64,000 nucleotides of DNA from Pseudomonas sp. CFBP 13711 (GCF_014842265.1 NZ_JACYVI010000012.1:86582-150581), one strand, 5' to 3'. Counted from the first letter of the stretch, positions 51,641 through 60,527 are shown. Numbers and translations: made by a program. Notes: generated by a model from the letters alone, not told the origin.

Positions 51641-52552
51641 GTGGACCGCATTCAGGAAATGACCCTTTTTGCCGCCGTCGCCGAAGGCCCCAGCTTCGCG
51701 GCGGTGTCGCGCAATCTGAATGTGTCCACGGCCACCGTGACCCGCGCCGTCGCGCAACTGGAAGCGCGGCTCGGCACCTTGCTGATCGTGCGCACCACCC
51801 GGCAGTTGCGCCTGACCGAAGCCGGCGTGCGCTTCGCCGACGACTGCCGCCGCCTGCTGGCCGATCTGCACGAAGCCGAAAGCGCCGCTGCTGGCATTCA
51901 TGCCACGCCCCGCGGGTTGCTGACCATTACCGCGCCCCAAGTGTTCGGCGATTTGCACGTCACGCCGGTCATGACCGACTACCTGAGTCAGCACCCGGAG
52001 GTGCAGATCCGGGGCCTGTTGATGGACCGGATTGCCGGCCAGCTGGAAGAAGGCATCGACGTCTCGGTGCGCATCGGCGAGTTGCCCGACTCATCGATGA
52101 CGGCCATTCAGGTCGGCACCGTCCGGCGGATGGTCTGCGCCTCCCCCGCTTATCTCGCTGCCCACGGCACGCCCCGGCACCCCCACGAACTCATCGAGCG
52201 CGAAACCGTGTCCGTGATGATCACCGGTCGGAGCCCCGCGTGGACCTTCCGCATCGAAGGCCAGCACCAGGAAGTAAAGGTGCAGTCGCGGCTGTCGATG
52301 ACATCGTTCACTGCGTCCATTCATGCTGCCATTGATGGCTGGGGGCTGACCCAGGTGCCGTCCTATCAGATTCGCCGACACCTGCAGGCGGGCACCTTGT
52401 GCGCCGTGCTCGAAGACTTCGAGGTCACGCCGATGCCGGTTTACGTTGTCTACGTCGAGGGGCGACGGGGGTCATCCAAGGTGCGCTCGTTCGTTGATTT
52501 CTGCGTGCAGCGTTTGCGCGCGGACCTGCATTACAGCGCCGGGCCGGGTTGA
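51641..52552 (+). CDS. LysR-family transcriptional regulator
   Basis: This 303-residue regulator uses GTG at 51641 as its probable start (MDRIQEMTLFAAVAEGPSFAAV), which fits the usual N-terminus; ATG at 51659 is the alternative. The helix-turn-helix contains SRNLNVSTATVTRAVAQLEARLG. It is divergent from the DMT permease, with about 220 bp between them. Confidence 0.87.
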   Translation: MDRIQEMTLFAAVAEGPSFAAVSRNLNVSTATVTRAVAQLEARLGTLLIVRTTRQLRLTEAGVRFADDCRRLLADLHEAESAAAGIHATPRGLLTITAPQVFGDLHVTPVMTDYLSQHPEVQIRGLLMDRIAGQLEEGIDVSVRIGELPDSSMTAIQVGTVRRMVCASPAYLAAHGTPRHPHELIERETVSVMITGRSPAWTFRIEGQHQEVKVQSRLSMTSFTASIHAAIDGWGLTQVPSYQIRRHLQAGTLCAVLEDFEVTPMPVYVVYVEGRRGSSKVRSFVDFCVQRLRADLHYSAGPG

Positions 52553-52611
52553 TGGCGGGGCACTCCCACAAGTCCTGCACCCACCGAAAATCCCGAGCCG
52601 AACACCACCCC

Positions 52612-52640
52612 GTGGGAGTCGAGCTTGCTCGCGAAGGCTT
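52612..52640. repeat. Single REP-like element, second family
   Basis: GTGGGAGTCGAGCTTGCTCG followed by CGAAGG is a diverged copy of the GTAGGAGTGAGCTTGCTCG family that also appears at 57491. A weakly matching inverted partner follows at about 52680-52700. Confidence 0.6.
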
Positions 52641-52845
52641 ACTTTCAGTCCCCAGAAAAGTGGCTGAATGCATCGACTTCTTCGTGAGCAAGGTGGAGCG
52701 CCACCCCGGTCACTCGCACCGGACACCCCAGTCTCTCCCTACCTACTGAAATAGGGTTAGAGTGGTCGCGCTGGCTCCGTCATCCTTCGACACAGCAACA
52801 AAAGGAACGGGGCGCTTTCCATCAATTGCCTGAAGGAAGACCCGC

Positions 52846-53610
52846 GTGAATCCATCGTCTCACCCAGCGAACATTGCCGAATTGATCGTCGCCGCCATGG
52901 GCGCCGGTCAGAAAATCACCGAAATCCGTCCCGAATACGTGCCCGACGACGCGGCCAGTGCCTACGCGCTGCAGCGCGAGATTCTGCGTCTGCGCGACAC
53001 CACCGTGGGCGGCTGGAAGGTCGGCGCCAAGTCGCCGACCGGGCCAATCAATGGCGCGCTGTTGCCGGACGACGGTATTTTTGCCAGCGGCAGTCAGGTT
53101 GAGTGCGTCGACTATCCGTCGCCGATTCTGGAGCTGGAGATCGCGTTTCGTCTTGGCCGCGAATTCACCCCTCGCGACGAGGCGTATTCGGATGAAGACG
53201 TGCTGAGCAGCATCGCGACGATGGGCGCGACCATTGAAGTGGTGTCTAGCCGGTTCGCGGCCTGGCCGAAGATCGAGCCATTGCTGGCCCTGGGCGACCT
53301 GCTCAACCATGGGGCGTTGGTCATCGGTGAGTTTGTCGACTACGACGCCAGCTTTCCGTTTGTCGAGCCTGCGCTGAGCTTCACTTATGGCGATGAAGAC
53401 ATTGTGCCGGGCGATGGTGCGAATCCGGCCGGTGACCCTCGGCGGTTGCTGCCGTGGCTGGTCAATCACCACACGCAGAATGGGTTGAGCGTGACGCCGG
53501 AGATGGTGATTACGACCGGTTCCTATACCGGGATGTACAAGACCACCGGACCGGGTCTGGCGGTTGGCGAGATTCGCGGGCTGCCGGTGGTCTCGGTGGA
53601 GTTGATTTAG
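52846..53610 (+). CDS. 2-keto-4-pentenoate hydratase-like protein
   Basis: This 254-residue protein is of the MhpD/fumarylacetoacetase-like family. Metal-binding acidic residues occur in SPILELEIAFRLGREF, and the conserved core IEVVSSRFAAWPKIEPLLALGD is present. The C-terminal VITTGSYTGMYKTTGPG is diagnostic. GTG is the start, preceded by GAAGGAAGA. Such enzymes hydrate or decarboxylate 2-oxo acids from aromatic ring cleavage. No ring-cleavage genes are adjacent, so the substrate is open. Confidence 0.88.
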   Translation: MNPSSHPANIAELIVAAMGAGQKITEIRPEYVPDDAASAYALQREILRLRDTTVGGWKVGAKSPTGPINGALLPDDGIFASGSQVECVDYPSPILELEIAFRLGREFTPRDEAYSDEDVLSSIATMGATIEVVSSRFAAWPKIEPLLALGDLLNHGALVIGEFVDYDASFPFVEPALSFTYGDEDIVPGDGANPAGDPRRLLPWLVNHHTQNGLSVTPEMVITTGSYTGMYKTTGPGLAVGEIRGLPVVSVELI

Positions 53611-53628
53611 GTTCCTCGGTCGCCATTG

Positions 53629-53809
53629 GTGGGACCGGCTTTAGCCGGGAAGACGTCGGCGTATCCAATATATCTTCAGCGCCAGTTACAGCCCCTTCCC
53701 GGCTAAAGCCGGTCCCACTAAAAGCAGCGCGCGCTTTCTGGGCTGTTCCCGACTGAAGCTGGTCCTGCCGACCGCGCACGACCTGTGGGACCGGCTTTAG
53801 CCGGGAAGC
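53629..53809. repeat. REP cluster of four elements
   Basis: Direct copies lie at about 53629-53652 and 53784-53808, with inverted copies at about 53693-53718 and 53743-53766 (the latter diverged). They form two facing doublets between the convergent hydratase and LysR genes. Confidence 0.88.
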
Positions 53810-53839
53810 CTTTGATTTGGGTGCTTCGGGGATCGTTGC

Positions 53840-54748
53840 TCATCCCTGGCGCCAATACGCCGGCCGGTTGTAGACCTCTTTCAGAAACGCGATAAAAAAC
53901 CGCACTTTCGCCGGCAGGTAATGCTGCTGCGGGTACACGCCCTGGATGTCGTAGCTGGGCAAGGCGAATTCGTCCAGCACGGTGACCAGCGCGCCGCTTT
54001 CAACCTCGTTCTGAATCTCCCACGTCGAACGCCAGCTCAGGCCCAGCCCGCGCTTGGCCCAGTCATACAACAGCTCGCCATCGTTGCAGTACAGGTTGCC
54101 CGCAACCTTGATCGCCACCGGCTTGCCCTCGCGCTGAAATGTCCAGCCGCGATGCTGCCCGCCCTGCAGGTTGAACGACAGGCAATTGTGCTGCGCCAGA
54201 TCCTCAAGCACCTGGGGAAACCCATGCTCGGCGAAATAAGCCGGCGAACCGCAGACCACGCGTTTATTGGCGTACAGCTTGATGGCGACGTAGTTCGGGT
54301 CCAGCACCTCGCCGATGCGGATGCTCATGTCATAACCCTCACGCACCAGATCCACCACGTTGTCAGTCAGGTTGAATGACAGCTGCAAATCCGGAAACCG
54401 CGCCTGGAATTCCGGCGCATGGGGCGCCACGTGCTGACGGCCAAACCCGGCGGGCGCCGAGACCACCAGATGGCCCCGCACGCTGCTTTCGTTCTCGCTG
54501 ATGCTGGCGTCCAGCTCCTCGAACGACTGCAACACCAGCTTGGCGTTCTCCAGGTACGACTCGCCGGCATCGGTCAGGGTCAGGCCCCGCGTCGAGCGAT
54601 GAATCAGCTTTACGCCCAGGCGATCCTCCAGCGCGCTCAATCGCCGGCCCATGATCACCGGCGTCACCCCCTCCACCAGCGCCGCGGCGGCAAAACTGCC
54701 ACGGGTGGCCACCAGGACGTAGCTGCGCAATTCCGTATAGCGATCCAT
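53840..54748 (-). CDS. LysR-family transcriptional regulator adjacent to gcl
   Basis: This 302-residue regulator begins MDRYTELRSYVLVATRGSFAAAALV. Its recognition helix region VEGVTPVIMGRRLSALEDRLG is typical of the DsdC/AaeR-like LysR branch. The start was set at 54748; an upstream in-frame ATG would add 15 aromatic-rich residues. It is divergent from gcl with 108 bp between them, so it is the probable regulator of the glyoxylate module. Confidence 0.9.
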   Translation of the reverse strand: MDRYTELRSYVLVATRGSFAAAALVEGVTPVIMGRRLSALEDRLGVKLIHRSTRGLTLTDAGESYLENAKLVLQSFEELDASISENESSVRGHLVVSAPAGFGRQHVAPHAPEFQARFPDLQLSFNLTDNVVDLVREGYDMSIRIGEVLDPNYVAIKLYANKRVVCGSPAYFAEHGFPQVLEDLAQHNCLSFNLQGGQHRGWTFQREGKPVAIKVAGNLYCNDGELLYDWAKRGLGLSWRSTWEIQNEVESGALVTVLDEFALPSYDIQGVYPQQHYLPAKVRFFIAFLKEVYNRPAYWRQG

Positions 54749-54779
54749 TCGATACTCCAGATACCGATAGAACGGATAA

Positions 54780-54821
54780 AAACAGCCATTCACAAAACAT
54801 CGGATTCAAATCAGGCTGTTT
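54780..54821. promoter_or_regulatory. Inverted repeat in the lysR-gcl intergenic region
   Basis: AAACAGCC (54780-54787) and GGCTGTTT (54814-54821) form perfect 8-bp arms 26 nt apart. They are placed between the divergent start codons and may mark a regulator binding pair. Confidence 0.4.
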
Positions 54822-54856
54822 ACGTACAAAAACTATCGAGTTCAGGAGACTAACAA

Positions 54857-56632
54857 ATGACCGTCATGAGAGCCATCGAAGCCGCCGTTCTGGTGATGCG
54901 TCGCGAAGGCGTCGACACCGCCTTCGGTATTCCGGGCGCTGCGATCAACCCGCTGTACGCCGCCTTCAAGAAACTCGGCGGCATTGACCACGTGCTGGCG
55001 CGCCACGTCGAAGGCGCTTCGCACATGGCCGAGGGTTACACCCGCGCCATCGCCGGCAATATCGGCGTGTGCATCGGCACCTCGGGCCCGGCCGGCACCG
55101 ACATGATCACCGGTCTGTACTCAGCCTCCGCCGACTCGATTCCGATTCTGTGCATCACCGGCCAGGCGCCGCGCGCACGGATGCACAAGGAAGACTTCCA
55201 GGCCGTGGACATCGCCAGCATCGCCGCGCCGGTGGCCAAGTGGGCGACCACGGTCATGGAGCCGGGCCAGGTGCCCTATGTGTTCCAGAAAGCCTTTCAG
55301 TTGATGCGCAGCGGCCGACCCGGTCCGGTGTTGATCGACCTGCCCTTCGACGTGCAGATGGCCGAGATCGAATTTGACATCGACGCCTACGAACCGCTGC
55401 CGGTGGTCAAGCCCCAGGCCAGCCGCAAGCAGATTGAAAAAGCCCTGGCGATGCTCAACGCCTCCGAGCGTCCGCTGATCGTGGCCGGCGGCGGCATCAT
55501 CAACGCCGATGCGTCGGACGCGCTGGTGGAGTTCGCCGAGCTGACCGGCATTCCGATGATCCCGACGCTGATGGGCTGGGGCACGATCCCCGACGATCAT
55601 CCGCAGATGGCCGGCATGGTCGGGCTGCAGACCTCTCACCGCTACGGCAACGCGACGATGCTGGCGTCCGATCTGGTCCTCGGCATCGGCAACCGCTGGG
55701 CCAACCGCCACACCGGCACCGTGTCGGTGTACAGCGAAGGGCGCACGTTCATCCACGTCGACATCGAACCGACGCAGATCGGCCGTGTGCTGACGCCGGA
55801 TCTGGGCATCGTTTCCGACGCCGGCGCAGCGCTGGAGATGTTCATCGAAGTGGCGCGCGAGTGGCACACCGCCGGCAAGCTGAAGGACCGCAGCCAGTGG
55901 CTCGCCAGTTGCCAGGAACGCAAGCGCACGCTGCAGCGCAAGACCCATTACGAGAACATCCCGGTCAAGCCGCAGCGGGTGTACGAGGAGATGAATCAGT
56001 ATTTCGGCAAGGACACCTGCTACATCAGCACCATCGGCCTGTCGCAGATTGCCGGCGCGCAATTCCTCCACGTCTACAAGCCGCGTCACTGGATCAACTG
56101 CGGACAGGCCGGGCCGCTGGGCTGGACCATTCCGGCGGCGCTGGGCGTGGTCAAGGCCGACCCGAGCCGCCAGGTGGTCGCGCTGTCAGGGGATTACGAT
56201 TTCCAGTTCATGATCGAAGAGCTCGCCGTCGGTGCGCAGTTCAAGCTGCCGTACATCCACGTGGTGGTGAACAACTCGTACCTGGGCCTCATCCGTCAGG
56301 CCCAGCGCAATTTTGACATCGATTACTGCGTGCAGCTGGCGTTCGACAACATCAATGCGCCTGAGCTGGAGGGCTATGGCGTCGATCACGTCGCGGTTGC
56401 CGAGGGCCTCGGCTGCAAGGCGATCCGTGTCCTTGACCCGGCGCACCTGCAGGCCGCCTTCGCCGAAGCGTCGAGCCTGATGCAGCAGTACCGCGTGCCG
56501 GTGGTGGTGGAGATCATTCTCGAACGCGTCACCAACATTGCGATGGGCATCGAGATCAACGCCATCAATGAATTCGAGTCCCTGGCCGAGAGCCGCGCCG
56601 ACGCCCCCACCGCCATCAGCCTGCTGGACTGA
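54857..56632 (+). CDS. gcl: Glyoxylate carboligase (tartronate-semialdehyde synthase)
   Basis: This 591-residue TPP enzyme condenses two glyoxylates to tartronate semialdehyde and CO2. It has the three-domain acetolactate-synthase fold: FGIPGAAINPLYAAFKKLGG near the N-terminus, FQAVDIASIAAPVAKWATTV, a FAD-type central domain, and the TPP motif SGDYDFQFMIEELAVGAQFKLP through NNSYLGLIRQAQ. The Gcl-specific lack of the usual catalytic Glu fits the sequence GAAINP where others have PGG. It heads gcl-hyi-glxR. Confidence 0.95.
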   Translation: MTVMRAIEAAVLVMRREGVDTAFGIPGAAINPLYAAFKKLGGIDHVLARHVEGASHMAEGYTRAIAGNIGVCIGTSGPAGTDMITGLYSASADSIPILCITGQAPRARMHKEDFQAVDIASIAAPVAKWATTVMEPGQVPYVFQKAFQLMRSGRPGPVLIDLPFDVQMAEIEFDIDAYEPLPVVKPQASRKQIEKALAMLNASERPLIVAGGGIINADASDALVEFAELTGIPMIPTLMGWGTIPDDHPQMAGMVGLQTSHRYGNATMLASDLVLGIGNRWANRHTGTVSVYSEGRTFIHVDIEPTQIGRVLTPDLGIVSDAGAALEMFIEVAREWHTAGKLKDRSQWLASCQERKRTLQRKTHYENIPVKPQRVYEEMNQYFGKDTCYISTIGLSQIAGAQFLHVYKPRHWINCGQAGPLGWTIPAALGVVKADPSRQVVALSGDYDFQFMIEELAVGAQFKLPYIHVVVNNSYLGLIRQAQRNFDIDYCVQLAFDNINAPELEGYGVDHVAVAEGLGCKAIRVLDPAHLQAAFAEASSLMQQYRVPVVVEIILERVTNIAMGIEINAINEFESLAESRADAPTAISLLD

Positions 56633-56697
56633 TCGCGCCTGGTTGCTCCAAACAAGAGCTCCCAACGCGAACCCGGAACACGAACAAGGAGTACGTC

Positions 56698-57480
56698 ATG
56701 CCCCGTTTATGCGCCAACCTGTCGATGCTGTTCACCGAGCTGGCATTTCTGCAACGTTTCGAAGCCGCCGCCGACGCCGGGTTCAGTGGCGTCGAGTACC
56801 TGTGTCCCTATGACTTCAGCTCCGCCCAGATCAAAGCCGAGCTGGACCGCAACCGGCTCACTCAAGTGCTGTTCAACTTGCCAGCCGGGGACTGGGCCAA
56901 GGGCGAGCGCGGCATCGCCTGTCACCCCGATCGGGTCGAGGAGTTCTATGCCGGCGTTGACCTGGCCATTGCGTACGCCAAGGTCCTGGGCAACACCCAG
57001 ATCAATTGCCTGGCGGGGATCAAGCCCCAGGGATTCGACGACGGGCTGATCGAGAAGACCTTCGTCGACAACCTCAAATACGCCGCCGACCGCCTGCAAG
57101 CCCAGGGCATCGATCTCGTGATGGAAATGATCAACACCCTGGACATTCCGGGGTTCTACCTGAACACCACCGCCCAGGCGCTGGCGATTCGCGAGAAGGT
57201 CGGCAGCCGCAATCTGTCGCTGCAATACGACATCTACCACATGCAAATCATGGAAGGTGACCTGGCCCGCACCCTTGAAAACCATCTGCCGGCGATCCGT
57301 CACGTGCAACTGGCGGACAACCCGGGGCGCCACGAACCGGGCACCGGCGAGATCAACTACGGCTTTTTGTTCAAGCACCTGGACCGGCTGGGTTATCGCG
57401 GCTGGATCGGCTGTGAATACAAGCCGCTGACCACCACCGAAGCCGGGCTTGGGTGGCTGAAAACCCATAATTTGACCTGA
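56698..57480 (+). CDS. hyi: Hydroxypyruvate isomerase
   Basis: This 260-residue TIM-barrel isomerase interconverts hydroxypyruvate and tartronate semialdehyde. Family motifs are MPRLCANLSMLFTELAFLQRF at the N-terminus, MEMINTLDIPGFYLNTT (metal ligand Glu), LQYDIYHMQIMEGDL, HVQLADNPGRHEPGTGEINY and GCEYKPLTTTEAGL. AAGGAG stands 8 nt upstream. It follows gcl by 65 bp. Confidence 0.95.
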   Translation: MPRLCANLSMLFTELAFLQRFEAAADAGFSGVEYLCPYDFSSAQIKAELDRNRLTQVLFNLPAGDWAKGERGIACHPDRVEEFYAGVDLAIAYAKVLGNTQINCLAGIKPQGFDDGLIEKTFVDNLKYAADRLQAQGIDLVMEMINTLDIPGFYLNTTAQALAIREKVGSRNLSLQYDIYHMQIMEGDLARTLENHLPAIRHVQLADNPGRHEPGTGEINYGFLFKHLDRLGYRGWIGCEYKPLTTTEAGLGWLKTHNLT

Positions 57481-57490
57481 TACCGATTCT

Positions 57491-57578
57491 TGTAGGAGTG
57501 AGCTTGCTCGCGATTGCGGTGGGCTGTTGACGATGCGCTGGCTGATAAATCGCAATCGCGAGCAAGCTCACTCCTACA
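57491..57578. repeat. Perfect inverted REP pair inside the gcl operon
   Basis: A 28-nt REP element of the GTAGGAGTGAGCTTGCTCG family (57491-57518) is repeated exactly in inverted orientation (57551-57578), with a 32-nt spacer. It lies between hyi and glxR and can form a long hairpin in the transcript. Confidence 0.92.
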
Positions 57579-57640
57579 GGAAGAAATATTGAGGCATGTA
57601 CGCAACCCGTCTGACTCCTCCAAACAAGGGAAAAAATCTC

Positions 57641-58543
57641 ATGGCTAACATCGGATTCATCGGCACCGGCATCATGGGCCTGCCCATGGCAGAAAACCTG
57701 CAGAAAGCAGGTCATCAATTGATTCTCTCCCGGCACTTCATTGCCCCGCCCGCGTCCCTGGTGGAGGGCGGCGCGACGGTGCTGGCCAACCCGCGGGAAG
57801 TGGCGCAGGAAGCGGAATTCATCATCGTCATGCTGCCGGACACCCCGCAGGTCAACGACGTGCTGTTCGGCGAAAACGGTCTGAGCGAGGGCGTCGATAG
57901 CCGCAACGTGGTCATCGACATGAGCTCGATTTCCCCCTCGGCGACGAAAGCCTTCGCCGAGAAAATCAACGCCACCGGCGCGCAGTACCTCGACGCACCG
58001 GTGTCGGGCGGTGAAGTCGGCGCCAGGGCGGCCACGCTGAGCATCATGGTCGGCGGCAAGCAGGCGACATTCGAGCGCGCCCTGCCCCTGTTTCAGACCA
58101 TGGGCAAGAACATCACCCTGGTCGGCGGCAACGGTGACGGCCAGACCGCCAAGGTCGCCAACCAGATCATCGTCGCGCTGAACATCCAGGCCGTGGCCGA
58201 AGCCTTGCTGTTTGCCTCGAAAAACGGCGCTGACCCGGCCAAGGTGCGGGAAGCGTTGATGGGCGGTTTTGCCTCGTCGAAGATTCTTGAAGTGCATGGC
58301 GAACGGATGATCAAAGGGACGTTCAACCCGGGCTTCAGGATCGCGCTGCATCAGAAGGATCTGAACCTCGCCCTTGAAGGTGCGCGGGAGTTGGGCCTGA
58401 ACCTGCCCAATACGGCCAACGCCCAGCAAGTGTTCAGCACCTGCGCGGCATTGGGCGGGAGTGGCTGGGATCACTCGGGGCTGATCAAGGGGCTGGAACA
58501 CATGGCGAATTTTTCGATTCGTGGGGATCGCAGGCCTGACTGA
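57641..58543 (+). CDS. glxR: 2-hydroxy-3-oxopropionate reductase (tartronate semialdehyde reductase)
   Basis: This 300-residue beta-hydroxyacid dehydrogenase reduces tartronate semialdehyde to glycerate. It has the NAD(P)-binding GFIGTGIMGLPMAENL at residues 5-20 and the substrate site DAPVSGGEVGARAATLSIMVGG. The catalytic lysine is in GDGQTAKVANQIIVALN. It ends the gcl-hyi-glxR module, 160 bp after hyi. Glycerate kinase and pyruvate kinase genes, often next in other pseudomonads, are absent here. Confidence 0.94.
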   Translation: MANIGFIGTGIMGLPMAENLQKAGHQLILSRHFIAPPASLVEGGATVLANPREVAQEAEFIIVMLPDTPQVNDVLFGENGLSEGVDSRNVVIDMSSISPSATKAFAEKINATGAQYLDAPVSGGEVGARAATLSIMVGGKQATFERALPLFQTMGKNITLVGGNGDGQTAKVANQIIVALNIQAVAEALLFASKNGADPAKVREALMGGFASSKILEVHGERMIKGTFNPGFRIALHQKDLNLALEGARELGLNLPNTANAQQVFSTCAALGGSGWDHSGLIKGLEHMANFSIRGDRRPD

Positions 58544-58574
58544 CTGGCATTGAGAGGTGTGTCGTCCATACCGG

Positions 58575-58650
58575 CCCCTTCCCGGCTAAAGCCGGTCCCA
58601 CTAAAAGCAGCGGCATGCACTGTGTGGGACCGGCTTCAGCCGGGAAGAGG
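58575..58650. repeat. REP doublet downstream of glxR
   Basis: An inverted copy (58575-58601) and a direct copy (58623-58650) of the GGACCGGCTTTAGCCGG element lie 22 nt apart, between the convergent glxR and oprD-type genes. Confidence 0.88.
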
Positions 58651-58692
58651 CCCGCCCTGCTGATACATATCCCGGCCAGTGACAAAAGCAAA

Positions 58693-58725
58693 AAAGCCAG
58701 GCTTCCTTTCGGACAGCCTGGCTTT
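58693..58725. terminator. Bidirectional terminator between glxR and the porin gene
   Basis: AAAGCCAGGC / GCCTGGCTTT form a 10-bp stem with a 13-nt loop. The minus-strand side is followed by TTTTTTGCTTTTG, serving the porin gene. Confidence 0.85.
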
Positions 58726-58761
58726 CTTATGCAGCGGGGATTCACATCACCCGCCTCCCGA

Positions 58762-60084
58762 TCAGAAAATATTGATCGGATAATCGGCAATCAAACGGAA
58801 TTCCTTCACGTCGCCGTCAGGCTGGTCGCCGTTGGCGGTGTGCCAGGCCTGCCGCATGCGCAGGGACAAATCCTTCGCCGGACCGGACTGCACGACATAC
58901 TTCGCTTCGAGGTTGGTTTCGTGGTGGTCGCCGTCATCGCCATAACCGGTGTAAGTGCTGTTCGATGGAATATGGGACCCATCGATGTCGTCACCGTGGA
59001 TATAACGAACCATGAAACTCAGACCCGGCGCGCCGTAACTCGCCATGTTCAGGTCATACCGCGCCTGCCAGGACTTTTCCCCCGGACCGTTGAAGTCGGA
59101 ATACTGAACCGAGTTCGCGAGCAGTATCGAGTCGCCGGTGTCGCCCGCGCCGTTATTACCGAAGGCCACATAATCGAACGGCGTGTCGCCATGCACTTTC
59201 TGATAGGCCAGGGTCACGGTATGAGCGGTCAGGAATGAATAGGCCGCCGCCAGCGACCAAGTCGTGTTGCTGATATCGCCCGCCCTGGCGGCACCGCTGT
59301 CGTTGGTGCGATAGATATTGAAATCGAAGTTCAACGACTGCTGATCAGAGATCGGCAAGGTGTAGTTGGCATTGCCGTAGTACTGATGCCAGACATCCTT
59401 GAGGTCCGAGCCGTAAAGGCTGACCGACAGATTATCGGTGAGCGCGTATTTGCCGCCGGCGTAGTCAATGCTGCTGGCTTCGACGTTGGCATACGCCGCC
59501 CAGATACCGTGATCATTGTTGGTGGTGATCGGGCCGTTGCTGCCGGTGAAGTGGCCGCCGTCGAGTTCCAGGTTGGCGATGTCGCTGCTCAGCAGGTTAA
59601 AGCCAGTGGCGGTTTGCGGGAACAGGCGTGAGCCGCCCGCGGCAAACACTGGCGCCTGGGGCTGCAGATTGCCGTAGCGCAATTCAGTCTTCGAGATGCG
59701 CATCTTCAGCGCCCCGCCGGCTGTGCCGTATTCATCCTGGGGATTGCCATGGCTGTCCACTGGCAGGTTGCCAGTGCCGGTGGTCCCGCCACCGCCATCC
59801 AGTTTCAAGCCCCAGTAACCGTAGGCATCAACGCCAAAACCCACAGTGCCCTGGGTGAAGCCGGAGCTGAAATTACCCAGCACGCCCTGGGTCCAGTCCT
59901 TGCTGTCGTCCTTGCCGTTTTTGTTGTCCCGGTTGAAATAATAGTTTTTCAGGTGGACGGTCAGACTGCTGTCGTCGACGAAGCCCTTGGCCTCCGATTG
60001 ATCACTGACAACTGCTGCCGTTGCCAGTTGACTGACGCCCAGCGATACCGCCAGCGTCATCAGATTCCATTTCACGAAAGTCAT
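58762..60084 (-). CDS. OprD-family outer-membrane porin
   Basis: This 440-residue porin has a signal peptide at about residues 1-23 (ends LATAAV). The OprD hallmark SQSEAKGFVDDSSLTVHLKNYYFNR is near the N-terminus, and an 18-strand barrel ends ...KEFRLIADYPINIF with a terminal aromatic. It belongs to the OccK/OccD-like channels that take up carboxylates and amino acids. Its leader has GATAACAATG just at the start codon, a partial Crc-type motif. Position next to glxR hints at glycerate- or glycolate-type acids, which is inference. Confidence 0.9.
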   Translation of the reverse strand: MTFVKWNLMTLAVSLGVSQLATAAVVSDQSEAKGFVDDSSLTVHLKNYYFNRDNKNGKDDSKDWTQGVLGNFSSGFTQGTVGFGVDAYGYWGLKLDGGGGTTGTGNLPVDSHGNPQDEYGTAGGALKMRISKTELRYGNLQPQAPVFAAGGSRLFPQTATGFNLLSSDIANLELDGGHFTGSNGPITTNNDHGIWAAYANVEASSIDYAGGKYALTDNLSVSLYGSDLKDVWHQYYGNANYTLPISDQQSLNFDFNIYRTNDSGAARAGDISNTTWSLAAAYSFLTAHTVTLAYQKVHGDTPFDYVAFGNNGAGDTGDSILLANSVQYSDFNGPGEKSWQARYDLNMASYGAPGLSFMVRYIHGDDIDGSHIPSNSTYTGYGDDGDHHETNLEAKYVVQSGPAKDLSLRMRQAWHTANGDQPDGDVKEFRLIADYPINIF

Positions 60085-60342
60085 TGTTATCCCCTGTCTC
60101 GATTAAGGCCCAGCGCGTGCGCCCCGAATGCGGGGCACTGTTTCAAGTTGACACGACGATTCAGCGCTGAAGCGGGCGTTGCGGCAGATGGAAGCGAAAC
60201 ACACATGCCAGTGACTGGACGGCTGTTCCAGCCAATGGAGCACATTGATTATTGTTGATACACATTCTGGCCAGGTCATACCACGCACTTGAAGGCCGAA
60301 AATCTTGTAGCACTATCCGACCGGCGGAATTCCCAACGAGTC

Positions 60343-60371
60343 TTGATAGTCACTATCAATCTTCGTAATAG
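60343..60371 (+). promoter_or_regulatory. Perfect palindrome overlapping a candidate promoter
   Basis: TTGATAGTCACTATCAA (60343-60359) is a perfect 8-bp-arm palindrome. Its first six bases form a -35 (TTGATA), and TAATAG at 60366-60371 is a -10 at 17-nt spacing. A regulator bound here would block the promoter. Confidence 0.5.
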
Positions 60372-60377
60372 TCGAAA

Positions 60378-60527
60378 ACTTTAAGCCAGTGTTACCGTCG
60401 TCGGCGATGAAGAACACGACTCAATTGCCGGATGACTCCGCAGCTTCAGGCAATCGAATCATGCTCCGCTTCATCATTCCTTTGGTAAGACTTTTAGCCA
60501 CCTCACGTCAGTGCGGTGGCTTTTTTT
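60378..60527 (+). ncRNA. Candidate small RNA upstream of the chemoreceptor gene
   Basis: A promoter-like element, a roughly 150-nt segment without a convincing gene, and a strong terminator together look like a free-standing sRNA gene. It begins near 60378 and ends in the T-tract at 60521-60527. I do not match it to RsmX/Y/Z, RgsA, PhrS or CrcZ by sequence. It could instead be an attenuated leader of the chemoreceptor gene, whose start lies 194 nt beyond the terminator. Confidence 0.5.
60496..60527 (+). terminator. Strong Rho-independent terminator
   Basis: AGCCACC / GGTGGCT with an inner CAC / GTG pair and a GTCA loop forms an 11-pair stem with one mismatch, followed by seven T residues. 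Confidence 0.88.

Noticed and set aside
60343..60359. TTGAT...ATCAA considered as an Anr/FNR box.
   Set aside because: The gap between TTGAT and ATCAA is 7 nt, not 4, so it does not fit the Anr consensus.
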